Position numbers and translations under genes: made by a program. A stretch of DNA of 21,561 nucleotides from DATCRE01 sp964235605 (lineage in GTDB: Bacteria > Bacteroidota > Bacteroidia > Cytophagales > Cyclobacteriaceae). Shown piece after piece: positions 1 through 7,415 of this stretch (within the stretch, counting starts at the first letter, position 1; every line of letters begins with the position of its first letter). The stretch is taken from contig CAXSCR010000067.1 of the NCBI GenBank assembly GCA_964235605.1, positions 1 through 21,561 on the forward strand, written 5' to 3'. The notes beneath the pieces are model-generated. The model was not told where the DNA came from and did no database searches. It saw nothing but the letters and a program-made list of their open reading frames with translations.

Positions 1-269
1 TGACTTACATCTATGAAATTACATGCTACGAATAAGCCGTCCCTCCGGAACTAGTACATCGTTCTTTAAATAACGTATCAAACAACGGCCAATTTAGATT
101 TACTGGTAGTGCGCACCTTTGATAGGTTTTATCAAAAAATATAATTTTTATTTGTAATGTTATTTTAAGAACGAAATACTAGTCATCTTAACTTAATGAC
201 ATTGCTCTACCGGGGCTTAGGAACCTTAGTTTGATGGCTAGTGTAATGACACAGACCGGTGGTGAGGTG
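1..269. other. intergenic region downstream of pyrD, no gene seen
   Basis: No reading frame of useful length or RNA gene is visible. It contains a REP-like short motif (25-52) and a perfect 7-bp hairpin at 118-136 (TTTGATA, 5-base loop, TATCAAA). The hairpin has no adjacent T-run on the minus strand, so it is a weak terminator candidate for pyrD. Confidence 0.5.
25..52. repeat. REP-like palindromic motif (degenerate)
   Basis: The core GTCCCTCCGGAAC (39-51) is an imperfect palindrome (GTCCC / GGAAC, one mismatch) preceded by GCTACGAATAAGCC. From memory, it resembles short dispersed palindromic elements common in Bacteroidota, of the form GTCCCTCCGGGAC next to a 'GCTAC.AATAGG' tract. Only one copy is in the window, so its repeat nature is inferred. 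Confidence 0.3.
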
Positions 270-1322
270 CTAACTATTCGGCTGACTTTTTAACCGCTTT
301 ACAATCTCTCTATTAATCCGCTTAACAATTGATGGGCCTTCGTAAATAAACCCGGTGTAAAGTTGTATCAAATCGGCGCCTGCATTTAATTTTTCTATAG
401 CATTGTCCGCGGTCATTATGCCGCCAACGCCAATTATTGGAAAATCTTTTCCTAGATTTTTTCTTAGATAGCTGATCACTTCTGTTGAGCGATGGGTGAG
501 GGGCTTACCGCTTAAGCCGCCGTTGCCGATTTTATCTATGGTATTATTATCAGAAGCAAGTCCACTGCGTGAGATGGTTGTGTTGGTTGCAATAACGCCA
601 TCTGTTTTTGTTTCTTTTAGAATTTCTATGATGTCATCTAGCTGTCCATTGGTAAGATCAGGTGCAATCTTTAGTAGCACTGGTTTTGGATTTGCCTTGG
701 TAAGTGCTAGTTTTTTTACCTGTTCTAATAATTTTTTAAGTGGCTCCTTTTCCTGAAGCTCGCGCAAGCCTGGTGTGTTGGGCGAACTTACATTTACTAC
801 AAAATAATCTACGTAGTTATGAAGCGCTTCGACGCTATAGGCATAATCGCTATACGCATTCTCATTCGGCGTTATTTTATTCTTACCAATGTTCCCACCT
901 ACAATTACATTGGATCTTCTATTCTTTAAACGACTCACCGCTATCTCCACGCCTTCGTTATTAAAACCCATCCTGTTTATTAATGCTTGATCTTCGGGCA
1001 AGCGGAAAAGTCTAGGCTTGTCATTTCCAGGTTGGGCTTTGGGCGTCAGCGTTCCTATTTCAATAAAACCAAAACCAAGACATCCGAGCTCGTAAATCAG
1101 TCTGGCATCTTTATCAAACCCGGCAGCAAGTCCCACAGGGTTCTTAAAATTCAAACCGAACAGATTTCTTTCTAATGCAGGGTGTTCGTAGGTAAATATG
1201 GCGCGAAGCAGGGCCTTAATGCCGGGTATCTTTCCGCTAAAGCTTAATAAACCAAAAACAAGGTGGTGGACTTTTTCTGCATCAATCAGAAATAACAACG
1301 GCCGGATGAAAATCTTATACAT
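270..1322 (-). CDS. pyrD: dihydroorotate dehydrogenase (quinone), class 2
   Basis: A 350-residue enzyme oxidising dihydroorotate to orotate in pyrimidine synthesis, with FMN and electron transfer to membrane quinone. The N-terminal ~45 residues are the hydrophobic helices characteristic of membrane-associated class 2 enzymes. The FMN-binding tract NPVGLAAGFDKD is at 61-72, GFIEIGTLTP at 85-94 and NRMGFNN at 116-122. NVSSPNTPGLR (177-187) places the catalytic serine at S180, where class 1 enzymes have cysteine. The C-terminal GVGGI and QLYTGFIYEGP phosphate-binding segments are present. Length matches the family and the ATG start gives the expected N-terminus. It lies 74 bp downstream of xerD on the same strand and could be co-transcribed with it. 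Confidence 0.97.
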   Translation of the reverse strand: MYKIFIRPLLFLIDAEKVHHLVFGLLSFSGKIPGIKALLRAIFTYEHPALERNLFGLNFKNPVGLAAGFDKDARLIYELGCLGFGFIEIGTLTPKAQPGNDKPRLFRLPEDQALINRMGFNNEGVEIAVSRLKNRRSNVIVGGNIGKNKITPNENAYSDYAYSVEALHNYVDYFVVNVSSPNTPGLRELQEKEPLKKLLEQVKKLALTKANPKPVLLKIAPDLTNGQLDDIIEILKETKTDGVIATNTTISRSGLASDNNTIDKIGNGGLSGKPLTHRSTEVISYLRKNLGKDFPIIGVGGIMTADNAIEKLNAGADLIQLYTGFIYEGPSIVKRINREIVKRLKSQPNS

Positions 1323-1396
1323 GGCGCAAAGATAGAAGTTCGTTAGGCAAATGAATTAGTGCCTGAATAAATTGCCCGGAAATATTGAGCGGAGAG

Positions 1397-2305
1397 CTAA
1401 CTTCTTGGATGAAATTCCTGAATAACCTGCCGCAGATAATCCCTATCAAGGTGGGTATAAATCTCGGTGGTGGTTATCGATTCGTGCCCCAGCATCTCTT
1501 GTACTGCACGTAAATCGGCACCGCCTTCAATTAAATGGGTTGCAAATGAATGCCTAAATGTATGGGGACCGATAGTTTTATTAAGACCTACCAACTTCGC
1601 TAAGTTTTTGATGATGGTGAAGATCATAACACGGGTTAGTTTGCGTCCGTTACGATTAAGGAACACAAATGATTCAAATCCTTTTTGGGCAGGCTTAAGC
1701 GGAGGTTTTGCGCGGATATCCTCCTGATAGATTTTTAAATATTTGAGGGCATCACTTCCAATTGGCACTAACCGTTCCTTGTTCCCTTTTCCAACCACAC
1801 GCAAGAAGCCAATGTCAAAGTGAACACTGCTTATTTTAAGATCCACTAATTCAGAAACACGTAGCCCTGAACTATAAAGCATTTCTAACATAGCACGGTT
1901 CCTTCCACCTTCTGGTGTAGAAAGGTCGATGGCTTCAAAGAGCTTTTCAATTTCTGGATAGCTCAATGTATCAGGAAGTTTGCGGCCGATCTTGGGACCC
2001 TCGATCAATGCCGTTGGATCTTTTTCGATAAGCTCTTCAAATAATAGGTATTTATAGAATGCCTTAATGCCAGATAAAATGCGTGCTTGGCTATACGCAC
2101 TCATGCCGAGTTCATTAATATTTTGAAGAAGCCCCTGTAAATGTTTCGATGTAATCTTGAGCGGGGAAACATTAGGATGATTCAATTCTACAAACTGCTT
2201 GAGCAACGATACGTCATGAACATAAGCTTCAATGGAATTACCCGAAAGTGATCGCTCAAGCTTAAGGTAGTTAGTGAAGTGCTTTATTTGTATTTCCCAG
2301 GTCAA
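1397..2305 (-). CDS. xerD: tyrosine recombinase XerD (site-specific integrase)
   Basis: A 302-residue tyrosine recombinase that, by family knowledge, resolves chromosome dimers at dif. The N-terminal SAM-like core-binding domain is at ~1-90 and the catalytic domain at ~110-295. All catalytic residues can be located: R149 (SSGLRVSEL), K173 (GKGNKER), H248 and R251 (HTFRHSFATHL), H274 (LGHESITTT) and nucleophile Y283 (IYTHLD). The length (~300) is that of chromosomal XerC/XerD rather than phage or transposon integrases, and no attachment repeats or cargo genes are visible. It is divergent from aroQ, an arrangement I recall as frequent in Bacteroidota. The XerD versus XerC label rests on that context and overall similarity. 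Confidence 0.93.
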   Translation of the reverse strand: MTWEIQIKHFTNYLKLERSLSGNSIEAYVHDVSLLKQFVELNHPNVSPLKITSKHLQGLLQNINELGMSAYSQARILSGIKAFYKYLLFEELIEKDPTALIEGPKIGRKLPDTLSYPEIEKLFEAIDLSTPEGGRNRAMLEMLYSSGLRVSELVDLKISSVHFDIGFLRVVGKGNKERLVPIGSDALKYLKIYQEDIRAKPPLKPAQKGFESFVFLNRNGRKLTRVMIFTIIKNLAKLVGLNKTIGPHTFRHSFATHLIEGGADLRAVQEMLGHESITTTEIYTHLDRDYLRQVIQEFHPRS

Positions 2306-2416
2306 TTAATTTCTAATTATCAATGTGCAAATGTGCAAATTATTAGCTCGCCATAACGTGAAAGCCTGGCTAATTTAATTGCGTGATGCTTAGTGGTATT
2401 TTATTATATTTCAGGC
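2306..2416. promoter_or_regulatory. divergent xerD/aroQ promoter region
   Basis: This 111-base spacer must hold the promoters of both divergent genes. The tract TATATTTC (2405-2412) resembles the Bacteroidota -7 element TAnnTTTG in all but its last base, but it lies too close to the aroQ ATG to be assigned with confidence. The left half is occupied by the ATGTGCAA repeat. Confidence 0.35.
2322..2343. repeat. ATGTGCAA-type intergenic repeat, copy 1
   Basis: Two tandem ATGTGCAA units followed by ATTATTAG, preceded by TTTCTAATTATCA. Closely related tracts occur at 17600-17620 and 17811-17832, each in non-coding DNA. Confidence 0.65.
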
Positions 2417-2842
2417 ATGAAAATTCAAATTATTAATGGTCCTAATTTAAACTTGCTTGGCAAACGTGAGCCGTCTGTGTATGGCAATCAAAGTTTTGAG
2501 GATTTCTTTGCAGATCTTAAAAGCAGATATGCTGGTATTGAATTGTATTACTATCAGTCTAACGTAGAAGGTGAGTTAATAAATAGGATACATGAAGTAG
2601 GTTTTAGCTATGATGGTATAATTATAAACGCGGGCGCTTATACCCATACTTCAGTTGCCCTTCATGATGCCATTGGTGCTATTAAAACACCAACAATAGA
2701 AGTGCATATTTCTAATGTATATGCGCGTGAAGAATTTAGACATAAAAGTTTGATTACCTCTAAGTGTGTTGGTTTGCTGACTGGTTTTGGTATGGAGGGC
2801 TATGCGCTTGCTGTGGAATATTTTAAACGTGTCACCAAATAA
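2417..2842 (+). CDS. aroQ: type II 3-dehydroquinate dehydratase
   Basis: A 141-residue dodecameric-type dehydratase converting 3-dehydroquinate to 3-dehydroshikimate (shikimate pathway). I chose the start at 2417 because MKIQIINGPNLNLLGKREP is the canonical N-terminus. The open frame extends eight codons upstream (2393), but those residues are not typical of the family. Active-site residues seen are R17 and Y22 (GKREPSVYG), N71 (INAGAYTHTS), H97 (EVHISN) and R108 (EEFRHKS). Length fits the 140-150 residues usual for type II enzymes. The next gene starts 68 bp downstream on the same strand. Confidence 0.96.
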   Translation: MKIQIINGPNLNLLGKREPSVYGNQSFEDFFADLKSRYAGIELYYYQSNVEGELINRIHEVGFSYDGIIINAGAYTHTSVALHDAIGAIKTPTIEVHISNVYAREEFRHKSLITSKCVGLLTGFGMEGYALAVEYFKRVTK

Positions 2843-2910
2843 CAATATACAATGTTTACTATAAAAGTTTTAAATAACACGCACCCTTAACCTGATTAAA
2901 TAGACATACA

Positions 2911-3969
2911 ATGATTAGTTTCTACCCTGGTCCTTCACGAACCTATGACGAAATTCCAAGATATGTAAATGATGCCCATAAGCTGGGTATCATGAGTATG
3001 AATCATCGAAGTGAAGAGTTTGTAGAAATATCAAAGAAGACCATTGCATTGTTAAAGCAGAAGCTTGGCATTCCTAAGAATTATACTGTTTTGTATGCTT
3101 CATCTGCTACTGAATGTTGGGAGATAATATCACAGTCTTTAATACGAGAGAAAAGCTATCACATCTATAATGGTTCTTTTGGTGAGAAGTGGTTTGAATA
3201 CACTAAGAAGCTAAGGCGGGGCGCCGTGCCTATGCCTTTCAATCAAGAGGCTAAGCTTAATCCCGACAGTCTAACTTTTGGGAACGACGGTGTAATATGT
3301 ATCACGCAGAACGAGACTTCCAATGGCACCCAAATCAGCAACGCAATTATTAGCAAACTAAAAAAGAATAATCCAGAACATCTCATTGCAGTTGATGCGA
3401 CTTCATCTATGGGCGGTATGAAGCTTGATTTCAAAAATGCAGATATATGGTTTGCCTCTGTTCAAAAATGTATTGGACTGCCAGCAGGTCTTGCGCTAAT
3501 GATTTGTTCACCTAACGCAGTTAACGAAGCTAAACTAATTAAAGATAGGACCCATTATAACAGCCTACCCTTTATGTTTGATATGATGGATAAATGGCAG
3601 ACACCTTATACACCCAACGTGCTTGGTATTTATCTATTGATGCGTGTCATGGAAAAAGCTTTATCGATAACGCAGGTTGATAGGGAGATTAAGAGGCGTT
3701 TCGAAGATTGGAATAATTTTTTCAATCAATCTAACACAATCACGTTGCTCATTAAGAACAATGCAGTTCGTTCTTATACCGTAATAGCAATTGAGGGCTC
3801 ACCCGAAAGGATTAAGGAAGTAAAATCATTGGCAAAGGAAAAGAATATTCTGCTAGGAGAGGGTTATGGCGATTTAAAGAAAAACACTTTTCGGATTGCA
3901 AATTTTCCTGCAATAAAAAAAAATGAGATTGCGGTATTGATGAAGTTTTTAAAATCGATGATTAAGTAA
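2911..3969 (+). CDS. class V PLP-dependent aminotransferase (SerC-like)
   Basis: A 352-residue fold-type I PLP enzyme related to phosphoserine and serine-glyoxylate aminotransferases. Visible features are an early NHRS motif (31-34), the cofactor phosphate/ring site SSATECW (64-70), D162 in VDATSS, the Schiff-base lysine K186 in FASVQKCIGLPAGL, the TPYTPN segment (231-236) and a C-terminal FRIANFP with R328, a likely substrate carboxylate contact. These fit SerC-type enzymes acting on a 3-carbon amino acid, but the sequence alone does not separate phosphoserine from alanine/serine substrates, so I give no symbol. It follows aroQ and converges on the MpaB-family gene with 24 bases between stops. 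Confidence 0.88.
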   Translation: MISFYPGPSRTYDEIPRYVNDAHKLGIMSMNHRSEEFVEISKKTIALLKQKLGIPKNYTVLYASSATECWEIISQSLIREKSYHIYNGSFGEKWFEYTKKLRRGAVPMPFNQEAKLNPDSLTFGNDGVICITQNETSNGTQISNAIISKLKKNNPEHLIAVDATSSMGGMKLDFKNADIWFASVQKCIGLPAGLALMICSPNAVNEAKLIKDRTHYNSLPFMFDMMDKWQTPYTPNVLGIYLLMRVMEKALSITQVDREIKRRFEDWNNFFNQSNTITLLIKNNAVRSYTVIAIEGSPERIKEVKSLAKEKNILLGEGYGDLKKNTFRIANFPAIKKNEIAVLMKFLKSMIK

Positions 3970-3993
3970 TAGCGATATTTTACTGCAACAAAA

Positions 3994-5187
3994 TTATGGA
4001 TTATGTTTGCTTTCGTATCCTTTTAAAAATTCTGCACTTATTTCCACTTGCTCTTTTCGTCCTTCTATTACAGCCTTAACGTAGTTTTTATTCGAAGCCC
4101 AAACCCAGTATTCATGGAGTCGATTAAAAAATCTTGAAACGTAGGGTAAGTAACGAAACATGGTGTTTGGTAAAGACATGCGCTTACATGCTGCCTTACC
4201 TAGAAAGAAATAACTGAAGCCCAGATAGACTTTGCTTAGCAATTTTCGCTGCCATGCCTTTGGGGGAAACGGAGCATATAACGGTGCGTCTACAAGTGCA
4301 AGGGCTAATGTCTTTGTGTCGTCATCTGCGGGAGGTTGCGTCATGGTCCATTTGTACATACTTACTATCGCTTGATCTTCAGTATTCGGAAGATAGCTGG
4401 CAGGTATTCCTAGTAAGTAGCCAATGTATTTCCATAGGTGAAGTAATCCTTCCACTTCACGTGTTGATGGTCGAAAGCCTTGCATTCTTAAGCCTTCCAA
4501 GAACACAAGTGAAAAGCCTAAGTTGGTTGCCACCATGTCTCCCTGGTTTAAGGGTATGCCCCATTCTGCGTCGCTCCAGGTACCAGACTTGTAAATATGG
4601 GCCCTTGCGATAGCGTGTATAACACGAACTTTTACGGCACTTTTAAAACCTGCGGCACCGATATTCAATGCATGTTCACCTGTAACGTCTACCCAAAAAC
4701 TTAATGTTTCTGATAAGCGCTTTGCGGGTCCGCCTTTTAATGCACCCGTGTAGATCAAAGGTTTGTTAATAGCTGCTGATTCATAGCCGCCCATTAATGA
4801 ATAATTACGCAGAACCAACAACCCAAAAGGACCCGATCTTCGGCAAAATGATGAGCCAACATGTAATAAATCTTCGTTAAGCCAAGTAGGTCTCGTCTCC
4901 ACTTCTTCAAATAGTTTTTGAAGCAGTGTAGGGACATTCTTTAGCTTTGTAAGACCTTTGTCAAGTAGCTCATTCAGCAAAGCATGTGCTTCCCGATGGC
5001 CTAGCTTATCAAATAACTCATAGATGTTGTCGGTCAACATATCATATTCATGATAGGTTACATTGAATTGTTCCACCACTTCCTTAGAAGGTATGGTGCC
5101 TAGTTTTTTAAGCATGGCTTTGCCCGCGCCTTGATTCCAATGGGCTGAGAAGCCAGGAGAAGGATACATAATTCTTGATGGAAGCAT
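3994..5187 (-). CDS. oxygenase MpaB / rubber-oxygenase (DUF2236) family protein
   Basis: A 397-residue protein with the alpha-helical MpaB/Lcp-type domain over ~110-350. In this family a buried b-type haem is held by a conserved histidine. The matching signature here is VRVIHAIARAH (187-197), with H191 as the probable haem ligand and R188 and R195 flanking. The upstream TGALKGGPAKRLSET segment (147-161) and the later MTQPPADDDT stretch also fit. No signal peptide is evident. Some relatives cleave polyisoprene or farnesyl chains oxidatively, but the substrate here cannot be read from the sequence. It lies 105 bp downstream of the OmpA-family gene on the same strand. Confidence 0.8.
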   Translation of the reverse strand: MLPSRIMYPSPGFSAHWNQGAGKAMLKKLGTIPSKEVVEQFNVTYHEYDMLTDNIYELFDKLGHREAHALLNELLDKGLTKLKNVPTLLQKLFEEVETRPTWLNEDLLHVGSSFCRRSGPFGLLVLRNYSLMGGYESAAINKPLIYTGALKGGPAKRLSETLSFWVDVTGEHALNIGAAGFKSAVKVRVIHAIARAHIYKSGTWSDAEWGIPLNQGDMVATNLGFSLVFLEGLRMQGFRPSTREVEGLLHLWKYIGYLLGIPASYLPNTEDQAIVSMYKWTMTQPPADDDTKTLALALVDAPLYAPFPPKAWQRKLLSKVYLGFSYFFLGKAACKRMSLPNTMFRYLPYVSRFFNRLHEYWVWASNKNYVKAVIEGRKEQVEISAEFLKGYESKHNP

Positions 5188-5292
5188 ACTAAGATATGAT
5201 ATAATGTTTGTTTCGAGCCTTAATATTTCTTAGCCAGGGCAGTGGAATATTTGATTAACAAGTTTTATAACTAAATAGGGTGCTTTAATTCA

Positions 5293-7266
5293 CTAGTCTC
5301 TTGTAATATCGAATTCTACCCTTCTGTTGAATTGACGGTGATCGTCTGTAGTCTCCTGCAACAATGGTTTTGAGCTTCCAAAACCATGGGCTTCAATCCG
5401 TGTTGGATCTAATTTAAATTCGGCAATAAGATATGCTCTGATGGCATCGGCACGTGCTTGCGAAAGGCGCAAGTTGGCATCTTCTTTACCTTGCGAATCA
5501 GTATGACCAGATATGTTAAGATGGAATTTTGGGTGATCAATTAAAAAATTAGCAAGCTTATTTAAATCTTCGTGCATGGTTGGGAGAATATCAGATTTTC
5601 CATTCTCAAATTCCAATGATTTAAAGGCAATCTTACTCTCTATGGGTTCGGTCTCACGATTCATAACGGTGTCGCCATCCATGAAGAACAATTCTTCTAT
5701 TCTAAAGAAATCATCGCCTTGAATGATTAATAGATAATGTCTTTTATTGATAAGGTCAAAATCGAATGATCCATCAGGTCGTAAATACTTAGGCGCCACC
5801 TCAACGCTCTTGTCTAAGTCAACAACAGAAACAATACCACGCATTGGTCTTTTTGTTTCGGAATTTATCAAGGAGCCTTTCAATTTGGTGATGGCTTCTG
5901 GCTGCGCTTCCATTGGCACTGGGAATGAATATAGATCAAGGTTATTTATGTCATCCGAAATAGAACGCGCATAATATAATTGATGTGACTCTGAATCGAT
6001 GGTGAAATAGTATTCACTTCCTAGGCCATTTACAAGCGGGCCGATATTTTTGGGCTCGCTAAAAGCCAGACCTTTTTGCAATGATTTGTAAATATCAAAA
6101 TCGCCAAAGTTAAGTGGTTGTCCGTTTGAACTAAAGTAAAGCACATTGAATGTGTGATGAAAAAAGGGGCTCACTTCACTACCACGTGTGTTGATTACTG
6201 GGCCTATGTTTTGAGCAGGTAGAAAATTTCCGTCAATATCTTTCACTGAATAGTAGATATCAGATAGGCCAAATCCACCAATGCGATCGGAGCTAAAAAA
6301 AAGTGTATCACCGCTGTGCGAGAGAGATGGATGTGAGTCCCAACTAATGGTATTTATATTTTTTCCTAGATTATGAACGTTGCCCCACGTACTGTCTGGT
6401 TTAATTTGAGCTACGAAAATGTCGCAGTTTCCATATGAGTCTGGTGAGTTGCATCTCGCAAAGTATAGGTATTTACCATCTTTACTTAAACAGGCAGAGC
6501 CTTCGTTATATCTCGTATTAATGCTCTTAAATGCTTCTGCTTCCATCCATTGGCCATCTTGTTTTTTAGTGTAGTAAATATCTTCCTCATACGTCTTTTC
6601 TATGTTCTGAAGATGTGAAGTTCTTTTTGATGTAAACAGAAGAAGGTAGTCTAAATTACCAATGGTTGGTGCGTAGTCAGCTTGGGTTGAATTGATCCAT
6701 TCACCCATATTTAGCAATACACCTTGAGGTGGCTGTAGTGTGTCGATTTCTTTGCGATAATTTACCAGTTCATAGTAATACTGTAACGGCACATAATTAT
6801 CTCTATATTTTTTATTGATTGAATCATATTCACTTTTTACCAATTTCCCATCTACATCATGACGGTTGTGTTTTAAAACAAGTTTGTATAATAAAGCGGC
6901 CTCACCAGCGGGTCCATAGTGTTCCGATAGTTTAGCTAGTTTCCAAATGAGTGAAGTATTGGCTGCGAAGTTCTGTATGCCGAAATTTTTGACATAATCT
7001 CTAAGCGCCGGATAGAGTTCTTCATCAGCATAAGAATCCTCGAGCTGTTTAATTCGTCGTAACTTTTCTACATTATCGTACAATCTTACCTTGTTCAGGT
7101 TAGGAAACTGAAAAATGTCAGATTGGCTGTAGTTTGTCAGGCTATCATTTAGCTCTACTACACCACCCTTTTTGAATTTATTCTTGCCCTTTTGGGCGTG
7201 AAGCGTGGTAAGTATACTAGAAAAGACTGCCAACCAGATAAAAAAGTAGGTTTTCACAGAACCCAT
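5293..7266 (-). CDS. secreted PD40/OmpA-domain cell-envelope protein (PorE-like layout)
   Basis: A 657-residue exported protein starting at the ATG at 7264-7266, which gives the signal peptide MGSVKTYFFIWLAVF... with cleavage after HA24. The frame stays open 27 codons further upstream, but those residues would precede the signal peptide. In order: a helical TPR-like region (~55-170); a PD40/WD40-like propeller (~200-445) with repeated DG.YLYFA, GDTLFFSSDR.GG.G.SDIY and LYFSSNG blades; a carboxypeptidase-regulatory-like beta domain (~460-525); and an OmpA_C peptidoglycan-binding domain (~545-657) with NISGHTDSQG. This four-part order matches type IX secretion protein PorE, but Bacteroidota encode several such paralogues, so the symbol is withheld. 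It is divergent from lon. Confidence 0.85.
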   Translation of the reverse strand: MGSVKTYFFIWLAVFSSILTTLHAQKGKNKFKKGGVVELNDSLTNYSQSDIFQFPNLNKVRLYDNVEKLRRIKQLEDSYADEELYPALRDYVKNFGIQNFAANTSLIWKLAKLSEHYGPAGEAALLYKLVLKHNRHDVDGKLVKSEYDSINKKYRDNYVPLQYYYELVNYRKEIDTLQPPQGVLLNMGEWINSTQADYAPTIGNLDYLLLFTSKRTSHLQNIEKTYEEDIYYTKKQDGQWMEAEAFKSINTRYNEGSACLSKDGKYLYFARCNSPDSYGNCDIFVAQIKPDSTWGNVHNLGKNINTISWDSHPSLSHSGDTLFFSSDRIGGFGLSDIYYSVKDIDGNFLPAQNIGPVINTRGSEVSPFFHHTFNVLYFSSNGQPLNFGDFDIYKSLQKGLAFSEPKNIGPLVNGLGSEYYFTIDSESHQLYYARSISDDINNLDLYSFPVPMEAQPEAITKLKGSLINSETKRPMRGIVSVVDLDKSVEVAPKYLRPDGSFDFDLINKRHYLLIIQGDDFFRIEELFFMDGDTVMNRETEPIESKIAFKSLEFENGKSDILPTMHEDLNKLANFLIDHPKFHLNISGHTDSQGKEDANLRLSQARADAIRAYLIAEFKLDPTRIEAHGFGSSKPLLQETTDDHRQFNRRVEFDITRD

Positions 7267-7415
7267 AGTTTGGTAAAAAATCCCAATTGTATAAAGTTGA
7301 CACAATTTTGCTTCTTTTACAACTCTCTTGGCATTACTATTGTCCAAACTATCGGCACGTATTCATTGTTATACACCAACACCATTCTTGCCAAATTGGC
7401 AAATAAAAAGACATC
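7267..7415. promoter_or_regulatory. divergent OmpA-protein/lon promoter region
   Basis: A 149-base spacer between two divergent starts. No clear Bacteroidota -33/-7 pair could be assigned. The outstanding element is the palindrome at 7388-7402, 13 bases before the lon ATG. Confidence 0.4.
7388..7402. promoter_or_regulatory. perfect palindrome before lon (possible operator)
   Basis: TTGCCAA, one central A, TTGGCAA: a perfect 7+1+7 inverted repeat immediately upstream of the lon start. It fits the footprint of a dimeric regulator, or an mRNA hairpin if the transcript begins upstream. It is not CIRCE (the HrcA operator), and no second copy was noticed in the window. Confidence 0.35.

Noticed and set aside
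118..136. Rho-independent terminator for pyrD
   Set aside because: The 7-bp hairpin is perfect but lacks an adjacent U-run on the minus strand and lies about 130 bases past the stop.
1397..2305. Integrase of a mobile element
   Set aside because: Length, catalytic domain and housekeeping context fit chromosomal XerD; no attachment repeats or cargo genes are next to it.
2393..2416. Longer aroQ start with eight extra codons
   Set aside because: The added residues MVFYYISG are not typical of the family, whose N-terminus begins MKIQIINGPN at 2417.
4254..4613. 119-codon plus-strand open frame inside the MpaB-family gene
   Set aside because: No recognisable domain, and it is fully contained in a convincing gene on the other strand.
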